64,000 nt of DNA from Pontibacter sp. FD36 (lineage in GTDB: Bacteria; Bacteroidota; Bacteroidia; Cytophagales; Hymenobacteraceae), in contig NZ_JADPMP010000009.1 of assembly GCF_015686655.1 (NCBI RefSeq), positions 124,001 through 188,000 on the forward strand. Reading direction: 5' to 3'. The notes below the pieces were generated by a model. The model saw nothing but the letters and a program-made list of their open reading frames with translations, searched no databases and had not been told where the DNA came from. Positions 9,021-17,667 of this stretch are shown piece after piece (position 1 is the first letter of the stretch; every line of letters begins with the position of its first letter). The position numbers and the translations under genes were made by a program.

Positions 9021-10097
9021 TTAAGCAGCAGGCTGTTTCTCTTTTACGGCGAGCTGTCCGCAGGCAGCATCGATGTCTTTGCCACGGCTGCGGCGCACGT
9101 TCACCTGCACCCCACGGTCAGCGAGGTAGTAGATGAAGTTCTGCCAGCGCTCTTCATCCGTGTTCTTATAGTCGGCGTTCTCGATCGGGTTATACTCGAT
9201 CAGGTTGATCTTGCAAGGTATCACTTTGGAGAAACGATACAGTTCCTCGGCATCCTGCAGGGTGTCGTTGAAGTTCTGGAACACGATGTACTCGTACGTC
9301 ACCTTGCGGCCTGTCACTTCATGGAAGTGCTTCAGAGCATCGGTCAGTGCCTCCAGTGAATTGGTCTCGTTGATCGGCATGATCTGGTTGCGCTTCTCGT
9401 CGTTGGCGGCGTGCAGCGACAGGGCCAGATTGGCTTTTACACCATCATCGGCCATCTTCTTGATCATCTTAGCTATACCTGCCGTGCTCACCGTGATGCG
9501 GCGTGCGGCCATACCCAGGCCATCGTGCGCTGTAATACGCTCAATGCTCTTCATCACGTTAGCATAGTTGAGCATCGGCTCACCCATACCCATGTACACG
9601 ATGTTGGTAAGTGGCTGACCATACTGCTGCATGCTCTGCTCATTGATGCGCACTACCTGATCGTAGATCTCGGCGGCATCGAGGTTACGCACACGGTCCA
9701 TGTATCCGGTGGCGCAGAACTTGCAGGTAAGCGAGCATCCTACCTGGCTACTCACACAGGCGGTCTTGCGCTCTTCGTGCGGTATCAGCACGCCCTCCAC
9801 GATGTTACTGTCGTGCAGTTTGAAAGCAGATTTGATAGTGCCGTCGTTGCTGAGCTGCTTGGTGGCTACCTGCACTGCGTTAATGGCGAAGTGCTGGTCC
9901 AGCTTTTCGCGCAGGGCCAGGCTCACGTTGTTCATCTCCTCAAACGACTGGGCAGAGTGCTTCCAGATCCACTCATAGACCTGCTTGGCACGGAACGCTT
10001 TCTCGCCCTGCTCCACTAGCCATGCCTTTAAGTCGTCGAGCGACAGCTTACGGATGTCTTTCTTATTTAAAACGGGTATATCTGCAATCAAATTCAT
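9021..10097 (-). CDS. rlmN: 23S rRNA (adenine2503-C2)/tRNA A37 methyltransferase
   Basis: A 358-residue radical SAM enzyme that methylates C2 of A2503 in 23S rRNA and A37 in some tRNAs. The iron-sulfur cluster motif is CSLTCKFCATG, preceded by TACVSSQVGC; the GMGEPMLNY, ITVSTAGI and LSLHAAND blocks are typical. The catalytic cysteine near the C-terminus is in DIDAACGQL. Length is normal. The downstream region is a shared terminator; the thioesterase gene lies 21 bases upstream on the same strand and may be in the same operon. Confidence 0.96.
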   Translation of the reverse strand: MNLIADIPVLNKKDIRKLSLDDLKAWLVEQGEKAFRAKQVYEWIWKHSAQSFEEMNNVSLALREKLDQHFAINAVQVATKQLSNDGTIKSAFKLHDSNIVEGVLIPHEERKTACVSSQVGCSLTCKFCATGYMDRVRNLDAAEIYDQVVRINEQSMQQYGQPLTNIVYMGMGEPMLNYANVMKSIERITAHDGLGMAARRITVSTAGIAKMIKKMADDGVKANLALSLHAANDEKRNQIMPINETNSLEALTDALKHFHEVTGRKVTYEYIVFQNFNDTLQDAEELYRFSKVIPCKINLIEYNPIENADYKNTDEERWQNFIYYLADRGVQVNVRRSRGKDIDAACGQLAVKEKQPAA

Positions 10098-10118
10098 ACC
10101 ACAAAATTACAAAAATAC

Positions 10119-10547
10119 TTAGGCTTTAGTTTCAATCCGGGCTTTTACTTCGTCGGGCAGTGCCATTAATTTTCGTTCCTGGTAATTAAAGCAGAGCATA
10201 CCTGTCTTGGCGCGGGCCACTTCCTTGTCGTTTTGGTTGAGCACGTGGTAGGTGATGTCGAAGCCATACTTGTGCACATCGTCAAAGGCCAGCCGCAGCG
10301 TCAGCACATCACCATAGAAGCCCTCGCCCTTGTATTCGATGGCAACATCGGCCATGATCAGGCTGCCACCGCCCATATCGAGCTCAGTGTAGCCGAAGTG
10401 CTTGAGCAATTGCAGGCGTGCCTCGTGCAGGATAGAGAGCAGGGCATCGTTGCCCAGATGAGCGCCATAGTTGAGATCAGTAATGCGCACAGGTATAGTT
10501 GCCTCGAAGGACACATGTTCAGGTATAGCTACTTTGATGCGGGGCAT
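10119..10547 (-). CDS. Hotdog-fold acyl-CoA thioesterase
   Basis: A 142-residue 4HBT-type protein. The HLGNDALLSILHEAR block corresponds to the hotdog helix with its catalytic acidic residue, and RITDLNYGAHLGN carries the usual D/N before the helix. Residues GEGFYGDVLTLRL and AKTGMLCFN form the following strands. It probably hydrolyses acyl-CoA esters; the substrate is not evident. Upstream there is an ATT-rich repeat block and the divergent mnmD gene. Confidence 0.82.
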   Translation of the reverse strand: MPRIKVAIPEHVSFEATIPVRITDLNYGAHLGNDALLSILHEARLQLLKHFGYTELDMGGGSLIMADVAIEYKGEGFYGDVLTLRLAFDDVHKYGFDITYHVLNQNDKEVARAKTGMLCFNYQERKLMALPDEVKARIETKA

Positions 10548-10629
10548 GTTTTGAGGTAAAAAGTTAGAAAGGTATAAAGTTATTCGAGTTTAAGAGTTGG
10601 GAAGCTTGAGCGTTTAAGAGATGTAGTTT

Positions 10630-10731
10630 AAACTTCTCTATTCATTCATCATTATTCACTCTTCATTATCCATTACTCATTAATGATTATTCATTCCTCA
10701 CTATTAATTATTCATTAATCATTCGTCATTG
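10630..10731. repeat. ATTCATT-type low-complexity intergenic repeat
   Basis: About 100 bases made of imperfect copies of ATTCATT, CATTATTCA and CATTACTCATTA between divergent genes. It shares the words CATTATCCATT and TTACTCATT (in different order and strand) with a similar block at 56061-56132. It may be a REP- or MITE-type element; it contains no gene. Confidence 0.6.
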
Positions 10732-10733
10732 CT

Positions 10734-10741
10734 TACATTTG
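10734..10741 (+). promoter_or_regulatory. Probable -7 promoter element of mnmD
   Basis: TACATTTG matches the Bacteroidota -7 consensus TAnnTTTG exactly. It lies 18 bases before the mnmD ATG, so the 5' leader would be about 11 bases. No clear -33 element is seen. Confidence 0.4.
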
Positions 10742-10759
10742 TAAAGTAAACAAATAATC

Positions 10760-11437
10760 ATGCATCTCGAAATCAGGCAGACCAAAGACGGCTCCAACAC
10801 CTTGTACGTGCCCGAACTGAACGAGCACTACCACTCGGTGCATGGCGCTTTGCAGGAGTCGCAGCATGTCTTCATTAAGCACGGCCTGGAGCATGTGCTC
10901 AATCTCCGCAAAGACATCAAGATTCTGGAGGTGGGTTTTGGCACCGGCCTCAACGCCATCCTCACTTACCCCATCTCGCTGGCTCAGAAGGCTTTCATAC
11001 AATACGACACACTGGAGAAGTTTCCGCTGGAAATGAAGGTGGTGGAGCAGTTGCAGTTTGATAAAGTCATTCTGAATCCTGAGCTGCACGATGCATTTCT
11101 GGAACTTCACAAAGCTCCCTGGAACGAGCCGGTTGACGTAATCCCTTACTTTACGCTGCAGAAGATCCACGAAACGCTGGAAGAGTTTGTGCCACCGCGT
11201 GCTTATTACGACCTGATCTATTTCGACGCCTTCGCTCCCGAGAAGCAGCCTGAACTCTGGTCTGACAAGATGTTCGATAAGTTATTCCAAGCTACCCGCC
11301 CCGGTGGTGTGTTGGTTACTTACTGCGCAAAGGGCTCCTTTAAGCGAAGCCTGAAAGCAGCTGGTTACGAAGTAGAGGCACTCCCTGGCCCTCCGGGCAA
11401 GCGTGAAATGACACGCGGCATCAAACCGGTGGAGTAA
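10760..11437 (+). CDS. mnmD: tRNA 5-methylaminomethyl-2-thiouridine(34) methyltransferase MnmD
   Basis: A 225-residue SAM-dependent methyltransferase of the DUF752/MnmC2 type, without the oxidase half found in the fused MnmC protein of Proteobacteria. It makes the last methylation of the wobble uridine mnm5s2U. The SAM motif is ILEVGFGTGLNAI (about residues 54-66). The second signature is YYDLIYFDAFAPEKQPELWS, and PPGKREMTRG is near the end. A stand-alone MnmD is normal in this phylum. Confidence 0.9.
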   Translation: MHLEIRQTKDGSNTLYVPELNEHYHSVHGALQESQHVFIKHGLEHVLNLRKDIKILEVGFGTGLNAILTYPISLAQKAFIQYDTLEKFPLEMKVVEQLQFDKVILNPELHDAFLELHKAPWNEPVDVIPYFTLQKIHETLEEFVPPRAYYDLIYFDAFAPEKQPELWSDKMFDKLFQATRPGGVLVTYCAKGSFKRSLKAAGYEVEALPGPPGKREMTRGIKPVE

Positions 11438-11491
11438 AACCTTTTCGCTTATTTTCGGTTGAGGTATAGCAAATACTTAAAACGAATAACG

Positions 11492-12016
11492 ATGAGCATG
11501 TCAAATCAAAATAGCCCCTTCTATAACCTGTCAGCGACCTCTTTGCAGGGCAAAGAAGTCAATATGGAGAACTTCAAAGGCAAAGTCGTGCTGGTGGTGA
11601 ACACTGCCAGCAACTGCGGTTTTACGCCACAGTACGAAGGTCTGGAGGAGCTCTATAGGAAGTACAAGGATGATGGCCTGGTGGTGGTGGGCTTCCCCTG
11701 CAACCAGTTCGGCAATCAGGAGCCGGGAGGAAAAGAAGAGATTGAACAGGGTTGCCTGGTGAACTACGGCGTGAGCTTCCCCATGATGGAGAAAGTGGAC
11801 GTGAACGGTCGTAATGCCCATCCGGTGTTCCAGTACCTGAAGTCAGAGCTTGGAGGACTGCTGGGCAGCCGTGTGAAATGGAACTTCACTAAATTCCTGA
11901 TTGATGCCAACGGAAATCCGGTGAAACGCTATGCTCCGATCACCAAACCCGAGAAGATAACACCGGATATAGAGCGCTTGCTTAATAAAACAGAAGTAAC
12001 ACCTGACAAGGTATAG
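11492..12016 (+). CDS. Glutathione peroxidase family (thioredoxin-dependent type)
   Basis: A 174-residue peroxidase when started at the ATG at 11492; a TTG at 11459 would add 11 unlikely residues. The peroxidatic cysteine is C42 in NTASNCGFTPQY, with a Cys rather than selenocysteine. The other catalytic blocks are GFPCNQFGNQEPG and VKWNFTKFLI. Enzymes of this type normally use thioredoxin to reduce hydroperoxides; since bshC is nearby the organism makes bacillithiol rather than glutathione. No secretion signal. The word AGGTATAG overlaps the stop region. Confidence 0.9.
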   Translation: MSMSNQNSPFYNLSATSLQGKEVNMENFKGKVVLVVNTASNCGFTPQYEGLEELYRKYKDDGLVVVGFPCNQFGNQEPGGKEEIEQGCLVNYGVSFPMMEKVDVNGRNAHPVFQYLKSELGGLLGSRVKWNFTKFLIDANGNPVKRYAPITKPEKITPDIERLLNKTEVTPDKV

Positions 12017-12229
12017 CAAGCTAACAAATAGTATATCAAGGCGTTACGAGTTACCCTAAATATGAATTTTAAATGCCTGCACAGGTATCGAATCTCATTT
12101 CCTTGAACTTTGATTTATCACAAGTGCCTCCTTATTAAGGAATTACAGCAAAGTTTTATCTCAATAAAGTATAATTCAGGCACTTACATAAACCGCTCAC
12201 CATTTTTTTTAATTGTTATACTTCAAAAA

Positions 12230-12261
12230 TTGTTTTATTTCTGGAATTAAGTCTTATTTTG
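12230..12261 (+). promoter_or_regulatory. Possible promoter of the 101-residue protein gene
   Basis: TTG at 12230-12232 and TATTTTG at 12255-12261, separated by 22 bases, resemble the Bacteroidota -33/-7 pair. They lie in an AT-rich spacer 42 bases before the ATG. The same TATTTTGCATT string occurs before the exporter operon at 23962-23972. Confidence 0.35.
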
Positions 12262-12302
12262 CATTGTCTTAGAGCAATGAAAGCAAATCAACAGGAAGCA
12301 AA

Positions 12303-12608
12303 ATGAAGAAATTATTACAGAAAGTGGTGAAGCCTTTCCAGGCGAAGTACGAAGTAGTTTGTACGACTTACCAGGTTATACCTGGCCTGCCAGTGAACAA
12401 GAACGAAACCAGACACCAGTTTGAACGCGGCGCAGTAGTAGAAGCCCGTGATTTTTACACAAAAGTGGTGAGCTCAGACATGACCCGCACCATGGCACCT
12501 GTTGAAGTGCAGCTGCGCAAAATCTACCTTGGTGGCAAGACAATTGAGCAGGCTGAATTCGGTCCTGTAGCTCAGCTTCGCCAGGTGGTAAATGGCAAAA
12601 AGAAATAA
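12303..12608 (+). CDS. Hypothetical protein, 101 residues
   Basis: A small basic cytoplasmic protein (starts MKKLLQKVVKPFQAKYEV, ends VNGKKK) with no signal peptide, membrane helix or motif that I recognise. The composition is ordinary and codon use matches its neighbours. It has its own AT-rich 286-base upstream region with a possible promoter, and a very strong terminator, so it is a monocistronic gene. Function unknown. Confidence 0.7.
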   Translation: MKKLLQKVVKPFQAKYEVVCTTYQVIPGLPVNKNETRHQFERGAVVEARDFYTKVVSSDMTRTMAPVEVQLRKIYLGGKTIEQAEFGPVAQLRQVVNGKKK

Positions 12609-12620
12609 GGCTCCGAAGGG

Positions 12621-12672
12621 CCGCAAACAAAAAGCCCCGCTGCATCACTGCAGCGGGGCTTTTTGTTTGCGG
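12621..12672. terminator. Bidirectional terminator with a 24-bp perfect stem
   Basis: Arms 12621-12644 and 12649-12672 are perfect reverse complements around the loop TCAC. T-runs occur on both strands. It separates the convergent 101-residue protein gene and the 5-formyl-THF cyclo-ligase gene. Confidence 0.93.
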
Positions 12673-12728
12673 CTTATGTAACGTCCCGATCTCAGTTGAC
12701 ACTAACCAAGCTTAGGGAGCACTGCAAA

Positions 12729-13319
12729 CTAACTATGCAACGCTAATGTTTCCGGCCACACCCCGTCGGGTGTTATGGCAAAGTCGAGTGGTACATCATA
12801 TACATTTGGGTCAGCGATACGCTCCACAGGCTGCTCCAGCGACAGCCCTACCTTCACAACATCTGGTCGGCAGTCGGCCAGGAAACGGTCATAAAAGCCT
12901 TTGCCATACCCTACCCGATGGCCTTGCTTATCGAAAGCCAGCAAAGGGATCAGCACCAGATCTACTTCATGGGCATGGACGATCTCGGCATTCTGCGGCT
13001 CAGGTATACCCCAGGCATTTTCTACCAGCACTGACTCTTCCGTCAGTTGATGGTGTGAAAGCGTATGCTGTTCGGCATCTGTTACGGGCACAACTACGCG
13101 CACCTCAGGGCACTCCAGCCGCAACCGCTCAATGATGGGCCAGGTGTTCACCTCGTTGTTTTTGATGATCGGCAGGAATACGTGTACGGTCTGCCCTGCC
13201 TTAAGAGGAAAGTGCTGGAAAAACAAGTCAGCTATACGCTGGCTCCGCACAGCAACCTCGTCGACGGACAGTGCACGGCGACGTTGTAGCATGGATTTGC
13301 GCAGCTCGGCTTTGTGCAT
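12729..13319 (-). CDS. 5-formyltetrahydrofolate cyclo-ligase
   Basis: A 196-residue protein of the MTHFS/YgfA family, which converts 5-formyl-THF to 5,10-methenyl-THF with ATP. The C-terminal signature is GHRVGYGKGFYDRFL, preceded by VDLVLIPLLAFD. The N-terminal KAELRKSMLQRRRAL is typical. Its ATG overlaps the bshC stop codon by one base (TAATG type), implying translational coupling to bshC. Confidence 0.93.
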   Translation of the reverse strand: MHKAELRKSMLQRRRALSVDEVAVRSQRIADLFFQHFPLKAGQTVHVFLPIIKNNEVNTWPIIERLRLECPEVRVVVPVTDAEQHTLSHHQLTEESVLVENAWGIPEPQNAEIVHAHEVDLVLIPLLAFDKQGHRVGYGKGFYDRFLADCRPDVVKVGLSLEQPVERIADPNVYDVPLDFAITPDGVWPETLALHS

Positions 13320-14881
13320 TACTCCTCCTCCAGTATGGTGAACTTAAACTCCAATGGGTCAAAAGCCTCCACTAGTGCAGGTATAAAGTTCGGGTGGTTG
13401 GTCTGGTATGAGAGCAGGTTGTCCTGGCGTTCCTGCAGGCTGCCGTTCGGGAAGAGTTTGTCCTTCAGGTTTTCAAGTTGTTTGAAGGTTTGCTCGTGCT
13501 TGCTGTCGCGTGCTTTAGACAGCTTCTTCTCGAGCATTTGCAATGAATTGTGCGCTTTCTGCTGTTCAGCCGCCACAGCTCTTACCAAGGTCGGGTCAAT
13601 TCCTTCGGCCAGCGCTTCTACTTGTTTAAACGCTTTGGCTACAGCCTCACGCTGCGTTTCAAGGTTAATCTCCTCTTCATGCAGCTGCGATGATAGTTTC
13701 TTCTTGAGCTCCTGATAATCCTGGAACAATTCGATCGGCTCAAGGCCTAGTTTGTGCATGCGGCTAGCATTCGGCTTGCTGATGTAGAGGGCCGAGTTGC
13801 GCAGCATGATGATCGGGAAGGTTACCTGGTGTGCTTCAAACACTTTACAAAGCTGAAACCAGTATGCCACCTCTGCCCCACCGCCAATGTAGGCCAGGTT
13901 GGGCAGCACCATCTCTTCGAAAAGCGGACGAAGTATCACATTCGGGCTAAAACGTTCCGGGTGCTGCTGTGCCTCCTGCAGGATTTCTTCTTGAGAAAAG
14001 CTAATCTCGGTATTAAGTACCTTGTACCTGTCGCCTTCCTGCACGATGCGCTCGCGCATGCCGTCCTGCAGGTAAAACAGGTTGATCTCACGTGAAAACA
14101 CCTGCGGTTTGTAGCCTAGCTGCTCCAACTGTGCGTTCGTCTCCTCTACCAGCTTATTCGACAGCTGCTCGTTCAGCTCTTTCTCTACTACAGGTATAAG
14201 CGCCTTCTTCAGCTCTTTATGGTCGCCGTCGATGCTCACCAAACCATACTCGCCAAACAGCGCATGTGTGATGGCAAGGGTTGCATCGGCCAGTGTCTTG
14301 CTGTTACGGTAAGCGTCCTCAAAAATCGGGAAAGCCTCCGGCAGCTCTTCCAGCACCTTGTCAAGTCCTGTTGTTGCGAAGCGACCCACGGCACCGGTCT
14401 GCTCCGACTCCCAGGTATAGCGCTTGCCAAATAGGTTGAAGTGGTTGATCTCCGCAAAGTCATGGTCTTCGGTGGCCATCCAGTATACCGGCACAAAGTT
14501 GTAATCCGGGTAAGCTGCCTGCAATTGGCGACAGGTGTTGATCGCCGTTACGATCTTATACACAAAATAAAGCGGCCCTGTGAAAATATTGAGCTGGTGC
14601 CCTGTGGTCACGGTATAGGTGTTGGGCTGCTGCAACAACTCCAGGTTTTGCTGCACCGTTGGATGGATATCTGTTAAAGAACCATACTGCTCCTGCAACA
14701 CCTGACACAAAATGTGGCGCTGGGCTTCCGTGAATTGTTTCTCCTTGATTTGTTCGCCAAAAGCCTCCAGCGTCGGAAAGCGGTGATAGAACGTCTTTAG
14801 CTTTTCGCTTTGCGACAGGTAATCGGCTATCGTCTGGGAGAAAGCGCCAGTAGCGGCATAGTCTACTTTGGTGATTTTCAT
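13319..14881 (-). CDS. bshC: Bacillithiol biosynthesis cysteine-adding enzyme BshC
   Basis: A 520-residue protein from the ATG at 14881 (an upstream ATG would add MEVTD). It adds cysteine to glucosaminyl-malate in the last step of bacillithiol synthesis. Typical blocks are TVTTGHQLNIFTGPLYFVYK, YWMATEDHDFAEINHF, YIGGGAEVAYWFQL and the coiled-coil segment at about 400-470. Its stop codon overlaps the start of the 5-formyl-THF cyclo-ligase gene. The other bsh genes are not in this window. Confidence 0.93.
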   Translation of the reverse strand: MKITKVDYAATGAFSQTIADYLSQSEKLKTFYHRFPTLEAFGEQIKEKQFTEAQRHILCQVLQEQYGSLTDIHPTVQQNLELLQQPNTYTVTTGHQLNIFTGPLYFVYKIVTAINTCRQLQAAYPDYNFVPVYWMATEDHDFAEINHFNLFGKRYTWESEQTGAVGRFATTGLDKVLEELPEAFPIFEDAYRNSKTLADATLAITHALFGEYGLVSIDGDHKELKKALIPVVEKELNEQLSNKLVEETNAQLEQLGYKPQVFSREINLFYLQDGMRERIVQEGDRYKVLNTEISFSQEEILQEAQQHPERFSPNVILRPLFEEMVLPNLAYIGGGAEVAYWFQLCKVFEAHQVTFPIIMLRNSALYISKPNASRMHKLGLEPIELFQDYQELKKKLSSQLHEEEINLETQREAVAKAFKQVEALAEGIDPTLVRAVAAEQQKAHNSLQMLEKKLSKARDSKHEQTFKQLENLKDKLFPNGSLQERQDNLLSYQTNHPNFIPALVEAFDPLEFKFTILEEE

Positions 14882-15148
14882 ATCAGTTACTTCCATCTGC
14901 TCTGTTTTGTGGCTTTACGCTGTGTAGCTATACTTGGAGGGTATAACAAAACACGTTCACCTATGTTGCGCCACAAAGTACGTGTTTTTTATTTTCGATA
15001 TATAGCTGATACGATAGAAAACAGGTATAGGCGGACGGAATCTGAATTTAGGCACCCACTACCTTCGCTCCAAAAGCTTTCAAAACGAAGGCTTTAGTAG
15101 ACAAACTAAAGGTATAAAGTCCGTATACTTAGCTAAAAATCAAACGAT

Positions 15149-15529
15149 ATGGGATTATTGAACGGATTAATGGGCCATGCTTCGGCTGTGCCTGTTGAAA
15201 AACTCACAAAAGAATTTCAGCCCATCCTGCTCGATGATGAGCAAATTGAAAAGGCTTTCCGCCTGATCCGGGACATGCTGGTGTTCACGAACAAGCGGCT
15301 GATCGTAGTGAATAAGCAGGGTATAACAGGTTCTAAAATTGAATACCAAAGTGTGCCTTATGCCAGCATCAAGATGTTTTCAAAAGAGAGCGCCGGCATG
15401 CTCGACTTCGATGCCGAGCTGAAGATCTGGCTGACAGGTGAGGCATCGCCCACTATCAAGCAGGAATTCCGCAAAGGCGACAATGTGAATGATGCTTACA
15501 AAGTGCTAAGCAAGTATGTGCTGAAATAA
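15149..15529 (+). CDS. Bacterial PH-domain protein
   Basis: A 126-residue single-domain protein of the bPH type. The block IRDMLVFTNKRLIVVNKQG is the characteristic beta-hairpin, followed by VPYASIKMFSKESAG and a C-terminal amphipathic helix (DAYKVLSKYVLK). It has no membrane helix. The role is unknown; such proteins often assemble as rings. It is divergent from bshC and convergent with the next gene, with only one base between their stop codons. Confidence 0.85.
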   Translation: MGLLNGLMGHASAVPVEKLTKEFQPILLDDEQIEKAFRLIRDMLVFTNKRLIVVNKQGITGSKIEYQSVPYASIKMFSKESAGMLDFDAELKIWLTGEASPTIKQEFRKGDNVNDAYKVLSKYVLK

Positions 15530-15530
15530 A

Positions 15531-15923
15531 CTAGAGTGAGTTGAGCCAGCCCTCCGCATTTTCGGTCGTTTCAAATCCATTCGCAATACCATCCCGCACC
15601 ATCTGGATGGCTCTGTCAGTGGAGAGACGGCTGAAATAGTCTTGCGAATAAACAGCGGCATGGTAGCGCAAACCAGCCTGCTCGGCACGTGGGTGCCAGT
15701 CAAAGGCTAGCCAATCAGTCAGTTCTACCCATAGCCCCTGCACGTCGTAGTGGTTGTCAAGTAGTTTGTGGCAGCGTTCTTTCTGCAGGAAAAACAGAAT
15801 CTGCTCATATCCCTGTTTGATGACCTCGCTGGTAAAGGCCCCATGCCAGGTAGCTGCAATGTAATCTTCTACCGCATTATACTCGAGTGTAAGGGAATCA
15901 GTAGTGAGTAATTTGATGTGCCG
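15531..15923 (-). CDS. STAS/SpoIIAA-like protein, paralogue of the gene at 46115
   Basis: A 130-residue protein from the ATG at 15923 (MRHIKLLTTDSLTLEYN); an ATG at 16001 would add 26 residues of poor composition. It shows W/L-rich strands, the block DNHYDVQGLWVELTDWLAFD and then WHPRAEQAGLRYHAAVYS. The same W-L-A-x-x-W-x-P-x-A-x-x-x-GLR pattern is in the plus-strand protein at 46115-46564, so the two are paralogues. Similarity to STAS-like two-layer folds is a structural guess. Function unknown. Confidence 0.6.
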   Translation of the reverse strand, partial: RHIKLLTTDSLTLEYNAVEDYIAATWHGAFTSEVIKQGYEQILFFLQKERCHKLLDNHYDVQGLWVELTDWLAFDWHPRAEQAGLRYHAAVYSQDYFSRLSTDRAIQMVRDGIANGFETTENAEGWLNSL

Positions 15924-16021
15924 CATACAGGTGGGAAAGGCTTTGCAGCGTCTAAAACTGCTCCTTGAACTATATTTAGGTTTCTGAATACCATAATACA
16001 TAATTCCGGGCTATAAACAAA

Positions 16022-16065
16022 AAAGGAAATTCCCTGTCGGCCGTAGCACGCAAGGAATTTCCTTT
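16022..16065 (-). terminator. Rho-independent terminator of rimO
   Basis: A 12-bp perfect stem AAAGGAAATTCC / GGAATTTCCTTT with a 20-base loop; on the minus strand TTTTTTG follows. Confidence 0.8.
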
Positions 16066-16123
16066 AATTATGGTTATTCGCAGTCTCGGGTTTTAAACAC
16101 CCGATCTTTGGCTTTCAGTTAAT

Positions 16124-17437
16124 TTACAGCACTACCTCACCGTATAGGTCGAAGTCAGAAGCATCAGTGATCTTCACGTTGGCGAAGTCTCCCAGACGCA
16201 CATACTGGCTATCGGCTGGCACAAGCACTTCGTTGTCCACCTCCGGTGAGTCGTACTGCGTACGGCCCACGAAGTAGCCGCTTTCCTTGCGGTCGAAGAG
16301 TACTTTGTAAGTCTTGCCTACTTTCTCTTCGTTCAGTTCTACAGATATACCTTGCTGCAGCTCCATGATGGCGTCGGCACGTTCCTGCTTCACCTCGTCC
16401 GGCACGTTGTCCTCCAAGGTATGGGAATGGGTGTTTTCTTCGTGTGAGTAGGTAAAGATGCCCAGACGCTCAAAGCGGGTTTCCTCTACCCAGTCATACA
16501 GCTCCTGGAAATCCTTATCAGTCTCACCCGGGTGGCCTGCTATCAGTGTCGTACGCAAAGCAATATCCGGCACACGCTGACGAATCTGGTCTACCAGCTC
16601 AATGGTGCGGCGCTTGCTGATACCACGGCGCATGGTCTTGAGCATGTTGTCAGAGATGTGCTGTAGCGGCATGTCCATGTACTTGCAGATGTTCTCACGT
16701 TCGTTCATCACGTCAAACACCTCCATCGGGAACTGGGACGGATAGGCGTACTGCATGCGGATCCAGTCTATACCTTCCACATCCGACAGGTTGCGGAGCA
16801 GGTCAGCCAGCTTGCGCTCACCGTAATGCTGTAAGCCGTAATAAGTCAGGTCCTGCGCTATCAGCACCAATTCTTTTGTGCCCATGCTAGCAAGTCGTTT
16901 CGCCTCTTTTACCAGGTCTTCGATCGGACGGTCCACGTGCTTGCCGCGCATCAAAGGGATAGCACAGAAAGAGCAAGGACGGTTACAGCCCTCGGCTATC
17001 TTAAAGTAAGCGAAGTGCGAAGGTGTCGTGATGAGTCGTTCGCCGATGAGCTCGTGCTTGTAGTCTGCCTCCAGCTTTTTGAGAAGCTGCGGCATCTCCA
17101 GCGTACCGAAGTAAGCATCCACCTGCGGAATCTCTGCTTCCAGCGAGTCCTTGTAGCGCTGCGACAGACAACCTGTTACGTACAGCTTGTCGATCTGGCC
17201 CATTTCTTTGGCCTCAGCGTAACGCAGAATGGTATCAATAGACTCCTGCTTGGCATTGTCGATAAAGCCGCAGGTGTTCACGATGATGATATTTGAATCG
17301 TCCTTCTCAGACTCGTGCGCTACGTCCATGTCATTGGCCCGCAGCTGCCCCATCAGCACTTCCGAATCCACCAGGTTTTTAGAACAACCCAATGTGATCA
17401 CGTTTACCTTGTCTTTCTTTAAACTTCTTACTTTCAC
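16124..17437 (-). CDS. rimO: Ribosomal protein S12 methylthiotransferase
   Basis: A 437-residue radical SAM enzyme that methylthiolates the conserved aspartate of ribosomal protein S12. The N-terminal UPF0004 domain starts VNVITLGCSKNLVDSE; the radical SAM cluster motif is EGCNRPCSFCAIPLMRG; the TRAM domain is at the C-terminus (about 375-437). It is the downstream member of a minus-strand group with ftsY, DUF4295, rpmG and rpmB. Confidence 0.96.
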   Translation of the reverse strand: MKVRSLKKDKVNVITLGCSKNLVDSEVLMGQLRANDMDVAHESEKDDSNIIIVNTCGFIDNAKQESIDTILRYAEAKEMGQIDKLYVTGCLSQRYKDSLEAEIPQVDAYFGTLEMPQLLKKLEADYKHELIGERLITTPSHFAYFKIAEGCNRPCSFCAIPLMRGKHVDRPIEDLVKEAKRLASMGTKELVLIAQDLTYYGLQHYGERKLADLLRNLSDVEGIDWIRMQYAYPSQFPMEVFDVMNERENICKYMDMPLQHISDNMLKTMRRGISKRRTIELVDQIRQRVPDIALRTTLIAGHPGETDKDFQELYDWVEETRFERLGIFTYSHEENTHSHTLEDNVPDEVKQERADAIMELQQGISVELNEEKVGKTYKVLFDRKESGYFVGRTQYDSPEVDNEVLVPADSQYVRLGDFANVKITDASDFDLYGEVVL

Positions 17438-17550
17438 TTATCTATGTATTAGCGCGATAATTCCCAATTACTCAAAACCATTGCGGCTGCGCATTAGTTC
17501 GATTGGGCAAATGAACTGCAAAAGTACAACATGTTTAGGGAATAAAAGAA

Positions 17551-17572
17551 CAGCCTGCTGTATAGCGGGCTG
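17551..17572 (-). terminator. Probable terminator of the lipoprotein gene
   Basis: CAGCCTGC / GCGGGCTG stem with one GU pair and a 6-base loop, followed on the minus strand by TTCTTTTATT. It lies 96 bases past the 171-residue lipoprotein gene and would separate ftsY from rimO transcripts. Confidence 0.6.
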
Positions 17573-17667
17573 ATTTGTTTTATAGCTATAGAAGCTGAGC
17601 TATACCTTTACTGGATTTGATATTAACTGTGGTGACTCCGAGCTGATGCTCTGGATGATGTGATTCG

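Noticed and set aside
10630-10731. CRISPR array
   Set aside because: The repeats are irregular 6-8 base words without constant repeat and spacer lengths.
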